Source of the DNA: Nocardioides sp. dk884
GTDB lineage: Bacteria; Actinomycetota; Actinomycetes; Propionibacteriales; Nocardioidaceae
Direction: 5' to 3'
DNA length: 64,000 bases
Assembly (NCBI RefSeq): GCF_009557055.1
Contig: NZ_CP045649.1
Coordinates: 4,129,501 to 4,193,500, forward strand
Under the pieces are notes generated by a model. The model was given only the letters and a program-made list of their open reading frames with translations, was not told the origin of the DNA and made no database searches. This document shows, in pieces, positions 49,853 to 58,363 of this stretch; the stretch's first letter is position 1; each line of letters opens with the position of its first letter. The translations under genes and the position numbers were made by a program.

Positions 49853-50578
49853 ATGGCCGTGACCACTGAGATCCGCCGCAGTTCGGCCCGATTCACCGAG
49901 CGATACCGGGGGCGGGTGACCCACCATTCGTTCTCCTTCGGGGAGCACTACGACCCGGAGCGGCTCCGGCTGGGCCCGATGGTCTGCCACGACGACCACC
50001 TGCTGGCGCGCGGTCAGGGCTTCGAGACCCACCGCCACTCCGGGCTCGACATCGTGACCTGGGTGGTGTCCGGCGCGCTCGAGCACACCGGCCCGGTCGG
50101 ACCGGATGGTGCGACCGGCACGGTCGTCCTGGAGCCCGGCTCGGTGGCGGTGCTGCGGACCGGGTCCGGCGTCGAGCACGCCGAGATCGCCGTCGGCTCG
50201 CAGACCCGCTTCGTGCAGGTGTGGCTGACCGCGGCCGCGGACGCACCCGAGCAGCCGTCGTACGACGTGCGGCCGGTCGACCTCGACGCCGCCGCGGGTG
50301 CCCTGGTGCCGGTCACCGAGGTCGCCGGCGCGACGCTCTCGGCCGCCCGGCTCGACACCGGGAGCAAGCTGCTCATCCCAGGCGGTCCGCTCACCCACGT
50401 GTACGTCGCCACCGGCGCGCTGCTGCGCTCCTCCCTGGCCCAGCCGCTCGCGGCCGGGGACGCCTTCGTCTTCACCGACGAGCCCGCCCACCAGGTCACC
50501 GCCGCCGTGCCCACCGACCTGCTCGTCTGGACCCTGCCCACGGACCCCACCGACCCCATGGCGCCGGCTGCCGAGTAG
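49853..50578 (+). CDS. Pirin family protein
   Basis: This 241-residue bicupin starts MAVTTEIRRSSARFTERYRG. It has the pirin metal site in FETHRHSGLDIVTWVVSGALEHT (histidines about 62 and 64, more at about 77-80, and glutamate near GVEHAEI). Bacterial pirins of the YhhW type bind a metal and some oxidise quercetin-like flavonoids. Neighbouring beta-glucosidase could release such aglycones, which is inference. Another start, GTG at 49859, is possible. Confidence 0.9.
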   Translation: MAVTTEIRRSSARFTERYRGRVTHHSFSFGEHYDPERLRLGPMVCHDDHLLARGQGFETHRHSGLDIVTWVVSGALEHTGPVGPDGATGTVVLEPGSVAVLRTGSGVEHAEIAVGSQTRFVQVWLTAAADAPEQPSYDVRPVDLDAAAGALVPVTEVAGATLSAARLDTGSKLLIPGGPLTHVYVATGALLRSSLAQPLAAGDAFVFTDEPAHQVTAAVPTDLLVWTLPTDPTDPMAPAAE

Positions 50579-50661
50579 CGCCGATTTCCAGACACCGATG
50601 ACTTAAGCCGTCGACGCCGGTCGGTGCTCGGGGACACACTGGTGGACGAAGGGGACCGGGC

Positions 50662-51687
50662 ATGACCGAGCGGACGGCGACGCAGGTGACCGAACGGCAG
50701 ACGACGACCGAGCTGGACGACTTCCAGGCGCTCACGGAGCGCTACCAGCGCGAGCTGCTCGCGCACTGCTACCGCATGAGCGGATCCGTGCACGAGGCCG
50801 AGGACCTGGTCCAGGAGACGTTCCTGCGCGCCTGGAAGGCCTCCGCGGACTTCCAGGGACGCTCCTCGGTGCGCACCTGGCTGTACCGGATCGCCACCAA
50901 CGTGTGCCTCACCAACCTGGAGGGCCGGCCACGGCGTCCGCTGCCGGCGGCCCTCGGCACCGCCGACCAGATGGGCGGCGACGCGCTCGAGCAGGACCAC
51001 GAGGTCGCCTGGCTCCAGCCCGTGCCGGACGCCGCGGTCCTGGTGAGCGAGCGGGACTCGATCCGGCTCGCCTTCGTCGCCGCGCTGCAGCACCTCCCGG
51101 CCCGCCAACGGGCGGTGCTGATCCTGCGCGACGTGCTGCGCTGGTCCGCGGCCGAGGTCGCCGACGCCCTCGACACCACCACTGCGGCGGTGAACTCCGC
51201 ACTGCAACGCGCCCACGCCCAGGTGAAGAGCCGGGGGCTGACCGAGGATTCGGTCCACGAGGACCTCACCCCGGCCCAGCACCAGCTGCTGGACCGCTAC
51301 GTCGATGCGTTCTGGCGCAAGGACGTCGACACGATCGTCACGCTGCTCACCAGCGAGGCGGTCTGGGAGATGCCGCCGTTCCTGAACTGGTACGTCGGCC
51401 CGGAGAGCATCGGCTCGCTGATCGCGCGCAACTGCCCCGGCGGTCTCAACGACATGCCGATGCTGCGCACCTCCGCCAACGGCCAGCCCGCCTTCGGCCT
51501 CTACATGCGCACCCCGGAGCGCGACTTCGTCCCGTTCCAGCTCCAGGTCCTCGAGCTCGAGGACGACCGGGTACGCCACGTGCGGGCGTTCTTCGACATC
51601 ACCCTCTTCGCCAAGTTCGGCCTCCCCCACCGGCTGCCGGCCGACTACCGTCCCGCGGACCATCCGCTCGGCGTGGTCGTGCGGTGA
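50662..51687 (+). CDS. SigG-like ECF sigma factor with C-terminal SnoaL-like domain
   Basis: This 341-residue sigma factor has region 2 (about 22-90; YRMSGSVHEAEDLVQETFLRAW, FQGRSSVRTWLYRIATNVCL). Region 4 follows (about 130-190; LPARQRAVLILRDVLRWSAAEVA). Then comes an NTF2/SnoaL domain (about 205-335; YVDAFWRKDVDTIVTLL, WEMPPFLNWYVG). This is the TIGR02960 group, including M. tuberculosis SigG. Such factors usually have no classical anti-sigma; the C-terminal domain is thought to modulate activity. Its stop overlaps the TIGR03086-like gene. Confidence 0.93.
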   Translation: MTERTATQVTERQTTTELDDFQALTERYQRELLAHCYRMSGSVHEAEDLVQETFLRAWKASADFQGRSSVRTWLYRIATNVCLTNLEGRPRRPLPAALGTADQMGGDALEQDHEVAWLQPVPDAAVLVSERDSIRLAFVAALQHLPARQRAVLILRDVLRWSAAEVADALDTTTAAVNSALQRAHAQVKSRGLTEDSVHEDLTPAQHQLLDRYVDAFWRKDVDTIVTLLTSEAVWEMPPFLNWYVGPESIGSLIARNCPGGLNDMPMLRTSANGQPAFGLYMRTPERDFVPFQLQVLELEDDRVRHVRAFFDITLFAKFGLPHRLPADYRPADHPLGVVVR

Positions 51688-52250
51688 GGACCCGGCTCGA
51701 CGCCGGTGTCGAGCTGCTGGAACGCTCCCTGGCCTACGCGTGCGGCGTGCTCGCCGAGGTCTCCGAGTCCGACCTGGCCCGACCGACGCCGTGCGCGGCC
51801 TGGGACCTCGACCGGTTGCTCGCCCACCTCGAGGACGCCCTCGGCGCCTTCGAGGAGGCAGCCACCGGGTCGGTGTCGTCCCACCCGGCGCCCGAGTCCG
51901 GCAGGCGCGTCGATGAGCTGCGCCGCCGGGCCACCGCGGTGCTGGGGGCCTGGGTGGGCGCCCCCGACGCCCTGCCCCCGCGGGTCCGGCTCGGGGACGC
52001 CGAACTCGACACCGCGCTGCTGCTGCACACCGCCGCGCTCGAGGTCACGGTCCACGCCCACGACGTCGCCGTCGCCACTGCGGCCCCGGGGGCGGCCCGT
52101 CCGCTTCCCGAGGAGCTGGCCCGCGGCCTGCTCGCGGTGGCCCAGGAGGTGGTCGGCCCGGACGATCGTCCCGGACGGTTCGCCGCACCACGCAGCACCC
52201 GGGCGGATCCGACGTACGCCGAGCTGCTGCTGGGCTACCTCGGCCGCTGA
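51684..52250 (+). CDS. TIGR03086-like (mycothiol-dependent isomerase N-terminal fold) protein
   Basis: This 188-residue protein starts at GTG 51684 (GTGA overlap with the sigma gene). It has the fold's N-terminus LLERSLAYACGVLAEVSESD, PTPCAAWDLDRLLAHLEDAL with the first metal histidine, and VTVHAHDVAVAT with two more. It ends YAELLLGYLGR. Proteins of this family often accompany SigG-like sigma factors and may act as sensors or thiol enzymes; the role here is inferred from the coupling. Confidence 0.85.
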   Translation: MRTRLDAGVELLERSLAYACGVLAEVSESDLARPTPCAAWDLDRLLAHLEDALGAFEEAATGSVSSHPAPESGRRVDELRRRATAVLGAWVGAPDALPPRVRLGDAELDTALLLHTAALEVTVHAHDVAVATAAPGAARPLPEELARGLLAVAQEVVGPDDRPGRFAAPRSTRADPTYAELLLGYLGR

Positions 52251-52329
52251 TCCCGCGCGGATGTCGCGGACAGGACAAATCGGGAGGAAACCCCCACCGG
52301 CCCGGGCCGAACGTCCCTAACCTGCCCCC

Positions 52330-53379
52330 ATGACCTCACGCGACCGACGTCCGCCCGCAGCGGTGCCGGCGATCGCGCCCGTGGACCCGGACGTCGCGGC
52401 GGCGCTGCGCCACCTCTACGCCGGACGCGTCGCGGACTCCCTGCGACTGCTCGAGCAGCTGCCGGCCGCGCCGCGCGGCCGCGCCGACCACGTGCTCGCG
52501 GCGGCCTGCACGATCGAGGCCCGGCTCGCCCGCGGCGAGCTGACGGTGGCGATGCGCGCGGCTCGTGACCTGCACGCCGAGCTGTCCCGTAGCGGCGACG
52601 ACGGTGCCGCGGACCGCGCCGACGACCCGGTGGCCGCGGTCGCGCACCACAGCTGCGGCGAGCTCGCCGCGGCGCTGGGTGACAACGACGACGCCCTGGC
52701 CCACCAGCTGCGCGCCGGGCGCCTGCTCGCCGGCACCCGGCCTACCCCGCACGGCCCGCACCTGCTGCCCTGGCGCGGCAGCGCCGCGGTCGCCCTGGTG
52801 CGTCTCGGCCGCGGCCGTGAGGGACTCGAGCTGGCCACCGAGTGGTGCGAGATCGCCACCGCCTCGCACTCGCGCATCGCACGCGCCCACGCCCTGCGGG
52901 CCCTCGCGGTGGTCGGACCCGGCCCGGACCGCACCGAGCGCCTGCAGGAGGCCCGCGGGCTGCTCACCGATCACGCCGCACCCCGACTGGCCGCTCAGAT
53001 CGACGCCGATCTCGCCGCGCTGATGCTGCTCCAGCATGCCCGGCAGACCCCCGAGGCCGACCGCGCCGTGCGGATGCTCCGCGAGGTCGAGGAGTACGCC
53101 GGCCGCGAGGAGCTCGCGCCCCTCCAGGCCCGGGTACGCGGCCTGCTCGAGCGCGCCGGGGAGGCCCCGCGCCGCCACCACCGCGAGGTGCTCGCGGCGC
53201 TGACCCACACCGAGCAGCGCGTCGCCCGGCTGGCCGCCGACGGGCTCACCAACCGCGAGATCGCCGAGACGATGGTGGTGACGGTGAAGGTGATCGAGCG
53301 CCACCTCTCCCGCGTCTACCGCAAGCTGGAGATCCGCTCCCGCAACCGGCTGCCCGCCGCGTTCGGGCTCGCCGTCTGA
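52330..53379 (+). CDS. LuxR-type transcriptional regulator with helical-repeat sensor part
   Basis: This 349-residue protein has an Ala/Arg-rich helical N-terminal region (about 18-275, tetratricopeptide-like pairs such as AALRHLYAGRVADSLRLLEQ). A C-terminal GerE helix-turn-helix follows at about 282-345 (LTHTEQRVARLAADGLTNREIA, VIERHLSRVYRKLEIRSR). It resembles the C-terminal half of LAL/MalT-type regulators without the ATPase. The target is not apparent; it lies 79 bases after the SigG operon. Confidence 0.88.
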   Translation: MTSRDRRPPAAVPAIAPVDPDVAAALRHLYAGRVADSLRLLEQLPAAPRGRADHVLAAACTIEARLARGELTVAMRAARDLHAELSRSGDDGAADRADDPVAAVAHHSCGELAAALGDNDDALAHQLRAGRLLAGTRPTPHGPHLLPWRGSAAVALVRLGRGREGLELATEWCEIATASHSRIARAHALRALAVVGPGPDRTERLQEARGLLTDHAAPRLAAQIDADLAALMLLQHARQTPEADRAVRMLREVEEYAGREELAPLQARVRGLLERAGEAPRRHHREVLAALTHTEQRVARLAADGLTNREIAETMVVTVKVIERHLSRVYRKLEIRSRNRLPAAFGLAV

Positions 53380-53412
53380 GCGACCCGGGGCGGGAGCAGG
53401 TCGCGGCCTGGC

Positions 53413-54402
53413 TCAGGCCTCCGCGACCCAGCGCATCGAGCGCCCGTGGCCGTGGGTCCAGGCGACCGCACGACCGTCCACACCGGTCACGAACGTCGAG
53501 TGCTCCTCGGGCACCGGCGGGCCGGTCTCGGTGACGCGGGACAGCACCCGCTTGCCCTCGTTGCTGACCCAGTGGCACACCCCGTCGGCGACCAGGCCGG
53601 TCATCAGGTCGTGGAAGCGCTCGCGGTCCGCGGGCTCGAGGTAGGCGATCACCGCACTGTGGAACACCACCACCGGGCCGTGCACGGCGGCCACCTCGAT
53701 CAGCGCGGGCAGGTCGGTGAGCAGGTCGCCGCGGACCAGGTGCGGCGGATCGGCGCGGGCGATCTTGATCGCCTGGCGCAGCCGCTCGCGGCGCTCGTCC
53801 TGCTCGGGCCACATCAGGTTCTCCAGCCACGCCATCGCGTCCTCGTCGGTGACGTCGCCGGGGTTGAGGTCCAGCCCGCCGCGCCAGGCGACCTGCGGCA
53901 GCTGCTCCGGCAGTGGCGCGTGGCCCCCGCGCACCTCGCACCTCAGCCGCGGCTCCTCGCCGAGCAGCACCGGGCCGGCGTCGGTCGACCAGGCATAGCC
54001 CCACCGGTCGGGGTAGAGGCACAGCCCCGCGCTCGCGCCCACCTCGAGCAGGCTGATCGGCTCGCTCAGCCCCAGCGAGGCGAACGCCGGCAGCAGCGTC
54101 GCCATCCGCCCGGCCTCGTTGGTCTGGGTCGAGCGCTGCAGGATCGTCGCGCGGATCGACCCGTCGTCGCCGAGGAGCGCCGCGCGGAGCGCGTCGTACG
54201 GACCGGGGGCGGGTACGCCGTGCCACCGCGCGGCGGCGAAGACCAGGTTGGGCTGCTGCTTGATCGGCGGCAGGGTGGACAGCCAGGCCAGCACCTCCTC
54301 GTCCTGGGCGACCGCCGCCGCCCACGCGCTGAAGCAGGGCGAGTCGCTCGCGTCGGAGGCGAAGAGCGCGTACTGCTCTGCGGGGTCGGTGAAGGGCTCC
54401 AT
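53413..54402 (-). CDS. DUF2332 family protein
   Basis: This 329-residue protein has the DUF2332 features CFSAWAAAVAQDEEVLAWLS near the start and SEPISLLEVGASAGLCLYPDRW (about 110-131). The latter resembles a methyltransferase-like glycine motif. FHSAVIAYLEPADRERF follows. The family occurs in actinobacteria and proteobacteria and has no established function. The ATG at 54402 (MEPFTDPAEQYA) is chosen; a huge in-frame extension upstream is antisense to the flotillin gene. Confidence 0.88.
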   Translation of the reverse strand: MEPFTDPAEQYALFASDASDSPCFSAWAAAVAQDEEVLAWLSTLPPIKQQPNLVFAAARWHGVPAPGPYDALRAALLGDDGSIRATILQRSTQTNEAGRMATLLPAFASLGLSEPISLLEVGASAGLCLYPDRWGYAWSTDAGPVLLGEEPRLRCEVRGGHAPLPEQLPQVAWRGGLDLNPGDVTDEDAMAWLENLMWPEQDERRERLRQAIKIARADPPHLVRGDLLTDLPALIEVAAVHGPVVVFHSAVIAYLEPADRERFHDLMTGLVADGVCHWVSNEGKRVLSRVTETGPPVPEEHSTFVTGVDGRAVAWTHGHGRSMRWVAEA

Positions 54403-54493
54403 GGCCGCATCATGGCCCACGGATCGCGCCGATGACGCTAAGGTGCGGGCTCCGGCTGTCTCGGGTGACGGCCACGGGGGGAGACGTAAGTCG

Positions 54494-55015
54494 ATGACGC
54501 CGTTCCTGATCATCGGGATCGTCGGACTGGCGCTGCTCGCCGTCTCCCTGCTCTTCGGCGACGTCCTCGACGGCGTCGGCGACGGGCTCCTCGACGGTCT
54601 CGGCGGCGAGGTGTTCTCGACCGCGGTGATCGGCGCCTTCATCTCCGCCTTCGGCTTCGGCGCCGCGGCGGTGGACGGCGCCGACGGGCCGCTCGTGCTC
54701 GCCGTGCCCGTCGGCCTCGGTGCCGGCGTGCTCTTCGCCTGGTTCGCCGCCCGCCTCACTCGGCTGGTGCGCGGCGGCGGCAGCGACGCCACCCTGCGCA
54801 CCGACGACACCATCGGTCGCGACGGCACCGTCACCACCGAGATCCCCGCCGACGGCCTCGGCACCGTGCGCGTGCTGGTCGGCGGCCACGTCGTGCGCCT
54901 CAACGCGCGCGCCGAGGAGCCCATCCCGTCCGGCACCGCCATCCACGTGACCGGGGTGCTCTCGCCGACCGCTGTCACCGTCGCGCCCGTGTGGCCCCTC
55001 GACCCGACCGACTGA
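54494..55015 (+). CDS. NfeD-like membrane protein, flotillin partner
   Basis: This 173-residue protein has an N-terminal helix (about 3-22), two further hydrophobic segments (about 45-60, 68-88) and a C-terminal OB-fold. The OB-fold lies at about 110-170 (GRDGTVTTEIPADGLGTVRV, GTAIHVTGVLSPTAVTV). This is the short NfeD/YuaF type that works with flotillin in membrane microdomains. The flotillin gene follows after 41 bases. Shine-Dalgarno GGGGGGAG lies 12-18 bases before the ATG. Confidence 0.88.
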   Translation: MTPFLIIGIVGLALLAVSLLFGDVLDGVGDGLLDGLGGEVFSTAVIGAFISAFGFGAAAVDGADGPLVLAVPVGLGAGVLFAWFAARLTRLVRGGGSDATLRTDDTIGRDGTVTTEIPADGLGTVRVLVGGHVVRLNARAEEPIPSGTAIHVTGVLSPTAVTVAPVWPLDPTD

Positions 55016-55056
55016 CCACGCTCCCGCGCCGCGGGAGAGCCCTCGAAAGGACCCCC

Positions 55057-56595
55057 GTGCCAGACTCCGCACTCGTTCCCGTCATCGGGCTGATCGCCCT
55101 CGTCGTGCTGCTCGTCCTGCTCGTGACCAGCCGCTACAAGGTCGCCGGCCCCAACGAGGCGTTCATCGTCACGGGCCGCAAGGGCAAGGCCGTGATCAAC
55201 CCCGAGACCGGCGCGCTCACCACCGACCTGTCGGGGCAGAAGGTCATCCTCGGCGGCGGCACGTTCGTCATCCCGTTCGTGCAGAAGCTCGGCACCCTCG
55301 ACCTGTCCAGCCGCCGCATCTCGGTGCAGATCCGCGGCGCGGTCTCCGGGCAGGGCATCAAGCTCAACGTCGAGGGCGTCGCGATCGTCAAGGTCGGCGG
55401 CAACGCCGACCAGATCCGCCTCGCCGCCCAGCGCTTCCTCTCCCAGCAGGCCGACATCGAGCCGTTCACCCAGGAGGTGCTCGCCGGCGCGCTGCGCTCG
55501 ATCGTCGGCGGTCTCACCGTCGAGCAGATCATCCGCGACCGCGGCGCCTTCGCCCAGCGCGTCGCCGACGAGTCGGAGAACTCCCTCACCGGCCAGGGCC
55601 TGATCCTCGACACCTTCCAGATCCAGGACGTCACCGACGACGGCAGCTACCTCGCCGACCTCGGCCGCCCCGAGGCCGCCCGGATCGGCCAGACCGCGGC
55701 GATCGCCGAGGCCAACGCCCGCCAGGCCGCCGAGCAGGCGCGGATCAAGGCCGAGGAGGAGATCGCGATCTCCCAGCGCACGCTCGCGCTCAAGCAGGCC
55801 GAGATCAAGGCCGAGACCGACGCCGCCTCCGCCACCGCGGCGGCCGCCGGGCCCCTGGCCCAGGCCGAGCGGGACCAGGCGATCTTCGCCGAGCAGGAGA
55901 AGGTCGCCGTCCAGCAGGCCGCGCTGACCGAGCGCCAGCTCGAGACCGAGGTCCGCAAGCCCGCCGACGCCGCGCGCTACCGCGTGGAGCAGGAGGCCGA
56001 GGCCCAGCGCAGCGCCGAGATCGCCGCCGCCGAGGCCCGCAAGGCCGCCTCGATCGCCGCCGCCCAGGCCAAGGCCGAGGAGGCGCGCCTGACCGGTGAG
56101 GCCGAGCGCTCGCGCCGGGCCGCGCTGGCCGACGCCGAGGCGATCGAGGGCGCCAAGCGCGGCGAGGCCGAGAAGGCCCGTCGTACGGCGGAGGCCGACG
56201 CGCTGCGCGCCGAGGGCGAGGCCAAGGCCGCCGCGACCCTGGCGATCGGTCAGGCCGAGGCGGAGGCGATGGACAAGCGCGCCGAGGCGTTCGCCCACTA
56301 CAACGACGCCGCGGTGCTGCAGATGCTCATCGAGGTGCTGCCGCAGGTGGCCCGCGAGGTCGCCGCCCCGATCGGTGCCATCGACCAGCTCACCGTGGTC
56401 TCCACCGAGGGCGCGGCCGCACTCCCGCGCCAGGTCACCGACAACGTCGTGCAGACGATGTCGATGCTCAAGACCACCACCGGCCTGGATCTCGAGGCGC
56501 TGATCAAGCGCGCCGTCGAGGGCGCGGTGCCGTCCGCGTCCGCCGAGCCCCGCGACGGGATCGACGGCCACGACCAGCTGGCGTCACGCGCCTGA
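55057..56595 (+). CDS. Flotillin family (SPFH) membrane scaffold protein
   Basis: This 512-residue protein has an N-terminal membrane segment (about 8-24, GLIALVVLLVLLVTS) and an SPFH domain (about 28-200; VAGPNEAFIVTGRKGK, GVAIVKVGGNADQIRLAAQRF). A long Ala/Glu/Lys/Arg coiled coil follows (about 210-420; AEAEAMDKRAEAF type repeats), then a C-terminal oligomerisation region. Flotillins organise membrane microdomains and support protein complexes. GTG 55057 after GAAAGG starts the family N-terminus. A strong hairpin follows. Confidence 0.95.
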   Translation: MPDSALVPVIGLIALVVLLVLLVTSRYKVAGPNEAFIVTGRKGKAVINPETGALTTDLSGQKVILGGGTFVIPFVQKLGTLDLSSRRISVQIRGAVSGQGIKLNVEGVAIVKVGGNADQIRLAAQRFLSQQADIEPFTQEVLAGALRSIVGGLTVEQIIRDRGAFAQRVADESENSLTGQGLILDTFQIQDVTDDGSYLADLGRPEAARIGQTAAIAEANARQAAEQARIKAEEEIAISQRTLALKQAEIKAETDAASATAAAAGPLAQAERDQAIFAEQEKVAVQQAALTERQLETEVRKPADAARYRVEQEAEAQRSAEIAAAEARKAASIAAAQAKAEEARLTGEAERSRRAALADAEAIEGAKRGEAEKARRTAEADALRAEGEAKAAATLAIGQAEAEAMDKRAEAFAHYNDAAVLQMLIEVLPQVAREVAAPIGAIDQLTVVSTEGAAALPRQVTDNVVQTMSMLKTTTGLDLEALIKRAVEGAVPSASAEPRDGIDGHDQLASRA

Positions 56596-56613
56596 CGCCC
56601 CGCTCGACGCTGG

Positions 56614-56652
56614 GACGACGGGTGGGCGGCCGCTGGCCGCTCACCCGTCGTC
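56614..56652. terminator. Bidirectional terminator between flotillin and gabD-like genes
   Basis: GACGACGGGTG (56614-56624) pairs perfectly with CACCCGTCGTC (56642-56652), and an inner GCGGCC/GGCCGC extends the stem. It sits centrally in the 61-base convergent space, so it can end both transcripts. Confidence 0.8.
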
Positions 56653-56656
56653 GCGT

Positions 56657-58114
56657 TCAGTCGGCCGGCAGCGCGACGTAGGTGGTCTCGAGGTACTCCT
56701 CGATCCCCTCGAAGCCGCCCTCGCGGCCGAACCCGCTCGCCTTCACCCCACCGAACGGCGCCGCGGGGTTGGACAGCAGGCCGGTGTTGATGCCGACCAT
56801 CCCGAAGTCGAGCGCCTCGGCCATCCGGATCGTGCGGGCCAGGTCGCGGGTGTAGACGTAGGAGGCCAGGCCGTACTCGGTGTCGTTGGCGAGGCGCACC
56901 GCGTCGTCCTCGGTCTCGAAGGTGGTGATCGGCGCGACCGGGCCGAAGACCTCCTCGCGCACCAGCGCCGCGTCGTGCGGTACGCCGAGGAGCACGGTCG
57001 GCGGGTAGTAGTAGCCGGCACCCTCGGGCACGGTCCCGCGCCCGGCGACCTCGGCGCCCTCGGCCACCGCCGCGTCGACCAGGCGGCCCACCGAGGCGAC
57101 CGCGGCCTCGTCGATGAGCGGGCCCACCTCGACGCCGTCGTCCTGGCCCCGGCCCACCCGCATCGCGGCCATCCGCTCGGCGAGGCGGCGCCCGAACTCG
57201 GCGGCCACCGAGGAGTGCACGACGAAGCGGTTGGCCGCGGTGCACGCCTCGCCCATGTTGCGCATCTTGGCGACCATGGCGCCGTCCACGGCCGCGTCGA
57301 GGTCGGCGTCCTCGAAGACCACGAAGGGGGCGTTGCCGCCGAGCTCCATGCTGAGGCGCTGGAGGTGCTCGGCGGACTGGCGCACCAGCGTGCGTCCGAC
57401 CGGGGTCGAGCCGGTGAAGCTCACCTTGCGCAGCCGCGGGTCGCCCTGGAGGGTCTCGCTGACCTCGCGCGAGCGGGTCGTGGTGACGACGTTGAGCACG
57501 CCGGGCGGCAGGCCGGCCTCCTCGAGCACCGCGGCCAGCGCCAACATCGTCAACGGGGTCTGCTGGGCGGGCTTGACCACCATCGTGCAGCCCGCGGCGA
57601 CGGCCGGGGCGATCTTGCGGGTGCCCATCGCGAGGGGGAAGTTCCACGGCGTGACGAACAGGCAGGGACCGACCGGCTTCTTCATCGTCAGCAGCCGGCT
57701 GCCGCCGGCCGGCGCGGGCATCCAGCGCCCGTGGATGCGCACCGCCTCCTCGGAGAACCAGCGCAGGAACTCGTTGCCGTAGCCCACCTCGCCGCGCGCC
57801 TCCGCCACCGGCTTGCCCATCTCCAGGCTCATCAGCTCGGCGAAGTCGTCGGTGCGCGCGGCCACGAGCTCGAAGGCGCGCCGCAGGATCTCGCCACGCT
57901 CACGCGGCGGCGTGCGCGCCCAGTCGTGCTGCGCGGCGACGGCCGCGTCGAGCGCGCTCACCGCATCGGCCACCGAGGCGTCGGCGACGTCGGTGAGCAC
58001 CGAGGCGTCCGCGGGGTCGACGACCTCGAAGCGTCGGTCCTCGCTCGCCGGGCGCCAGGCGCCGGCGACGAAGAGGTTGCGGTGGTCGGGTCCGAGGAGG
58101 TCGAGTCCGCTCAT
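56657..58114 (-). CDS. NAD(P)-dependent succinate-semialdehyde-type aldehyde dehydrogenase
   Basis: This 485-residue enzyme has TPWNFPLAMGTRKIAPAVAAG (about 155-175) and the cofactor loop FTGSTPVGRTL. The base glutamate is in MELGGNAPFVVFEDADLD and the nucleophile cysteine in GEACTAANRFVV (about 290). The C-terminus is AAPFGGVKASGFGREGG. The wording matches the GabD group that oxidises succinate semialdehyde to succinate in GABA breakdown, but other aldehydes are possible. No GABA aminotransferase gene is adjacent. The ATG at 58114 gives MSGLDLLGPD. Confidence 0.93.
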   Translation of the reverse strand: MSGLDLLGPDHRNLFVAGAWRPASEDRRFEVVDPADASVLTDVADASVADAVSALDAAVAAQHDWARTPPRERGEILRRAFELVAARTDDFAELMSLEMGKPVAEARGEVGYGNEFLRWFSEEAVRIHGRWMPAPAGGSRLLTMKKPVGPCLFVTPWNFPLAMGTRKIAPAVAAGCTMVVKPAQQTPLTMLALAAVLEEAGLPPGVLNVVTTTRSREVSETLQGDPRLRKVSFTGSTPVGRTLVRQSAEHLQRLSMELGGNAPFVVFEDADLDAAVDGAMVAKMRNMGEACTAANRFVVHSSVAAEFGRRLAERMAAMRVGRGQDDGVEVGPLIDEAAVASVGRLVDAAVAEGAEVAGRGTVPEGAGYYYPPTVLLGVPHDAALVREEVFGPVAPITTFETEDDAVRLANDTEYGLASYVYTRDLARTIRMAEALDFGMVGINTGLLSNPAAPFGGVKASGFGREGGFEGIEEYLETTYVALPAD

Positions 58115-58204
58115 GTCGCGATCCTGCCACCCCGCACCCACACCCGTCGCGCCACGAGCCGGCGTGACCGACGCCGCAAACTCGGGAGATTCCGAGGGAT
58201 TCCG

Positions 58205-58234
58205 CTGACACGGCCGAGCGGGCCGTGACAACAT
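58205..58234 (+). promoter_or_regulatory. Predicted promoter of the candidate small RNA
   Basis: CTGACA (58205-58210) as -35 and CAACAT (58229-58234) as -10 are 18 bases apart. The -10 keeps the key A and final T. It would place the start at about 58241, the first base of the first hairpin. Confidence 0.45.
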
Positions 58235-58240
58235 CAGGGA

Positions 58241-58317
58241 GTCGATTTCAAAGGGAGCACTTTGATCTCGACACGAACCCCTCGCCGACCCCATGCGGCG
58301 AGGGGTTCACCTTTTCT
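58241..58317 (+). ncRNA. Candidate small RNA with two hairpins
   Basis: The predicted transcript is about 77 bases. The first hairpin pairs GTCGA..TCAAAG (58241-58253) with CTTTGA..TCGAC (58260-58272) through a 2x2 internal loop and a GGAGCA hairpin loop. The second is a 13-bp GC-rich stem with loop ACCCCATG followed by CCTTTTCT. Neighbouring genes on both sides run on the other strand, so the plus-strand terminator needs its own transcript. No Rfam family is recognised with certainty. A leader or structural DNA element is the alternative. Confidence 0.55.
58275..58317 (+). terminator. Rho-independent terminator with U-tract
   Basis: GAACCCCTCGCCG (58275-58287) and its exact complement (58296-58308) form a 13-bp stem with an 8-base loop. 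It is followed by ACCTTTTCTCCCC. It is one of only two hairpins in the window with a clear T-run, and the T-run is on the plus strand. Confidence 0.8.
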
Positions 58318-58363
58318 CCCCTCTCTGAGCTCCACCCGTCGCATGCCACCGGTCGGGGCGGCG

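Noticed and set aside
54403..56571. In-frame upstream extension of the DUF2332 gene
   Set aside because: It is antisense to NfeD and flotillin genes, and the family N-terminus begins at 54402.
58262..58330. Short plus-strand peptide after AAGGGAG at 58251
   Set aside because: The GGGAG lies inside a hairpin, no good start codon follows, and the frame just continues as an antisense shadow of the penicillin-binding gene.
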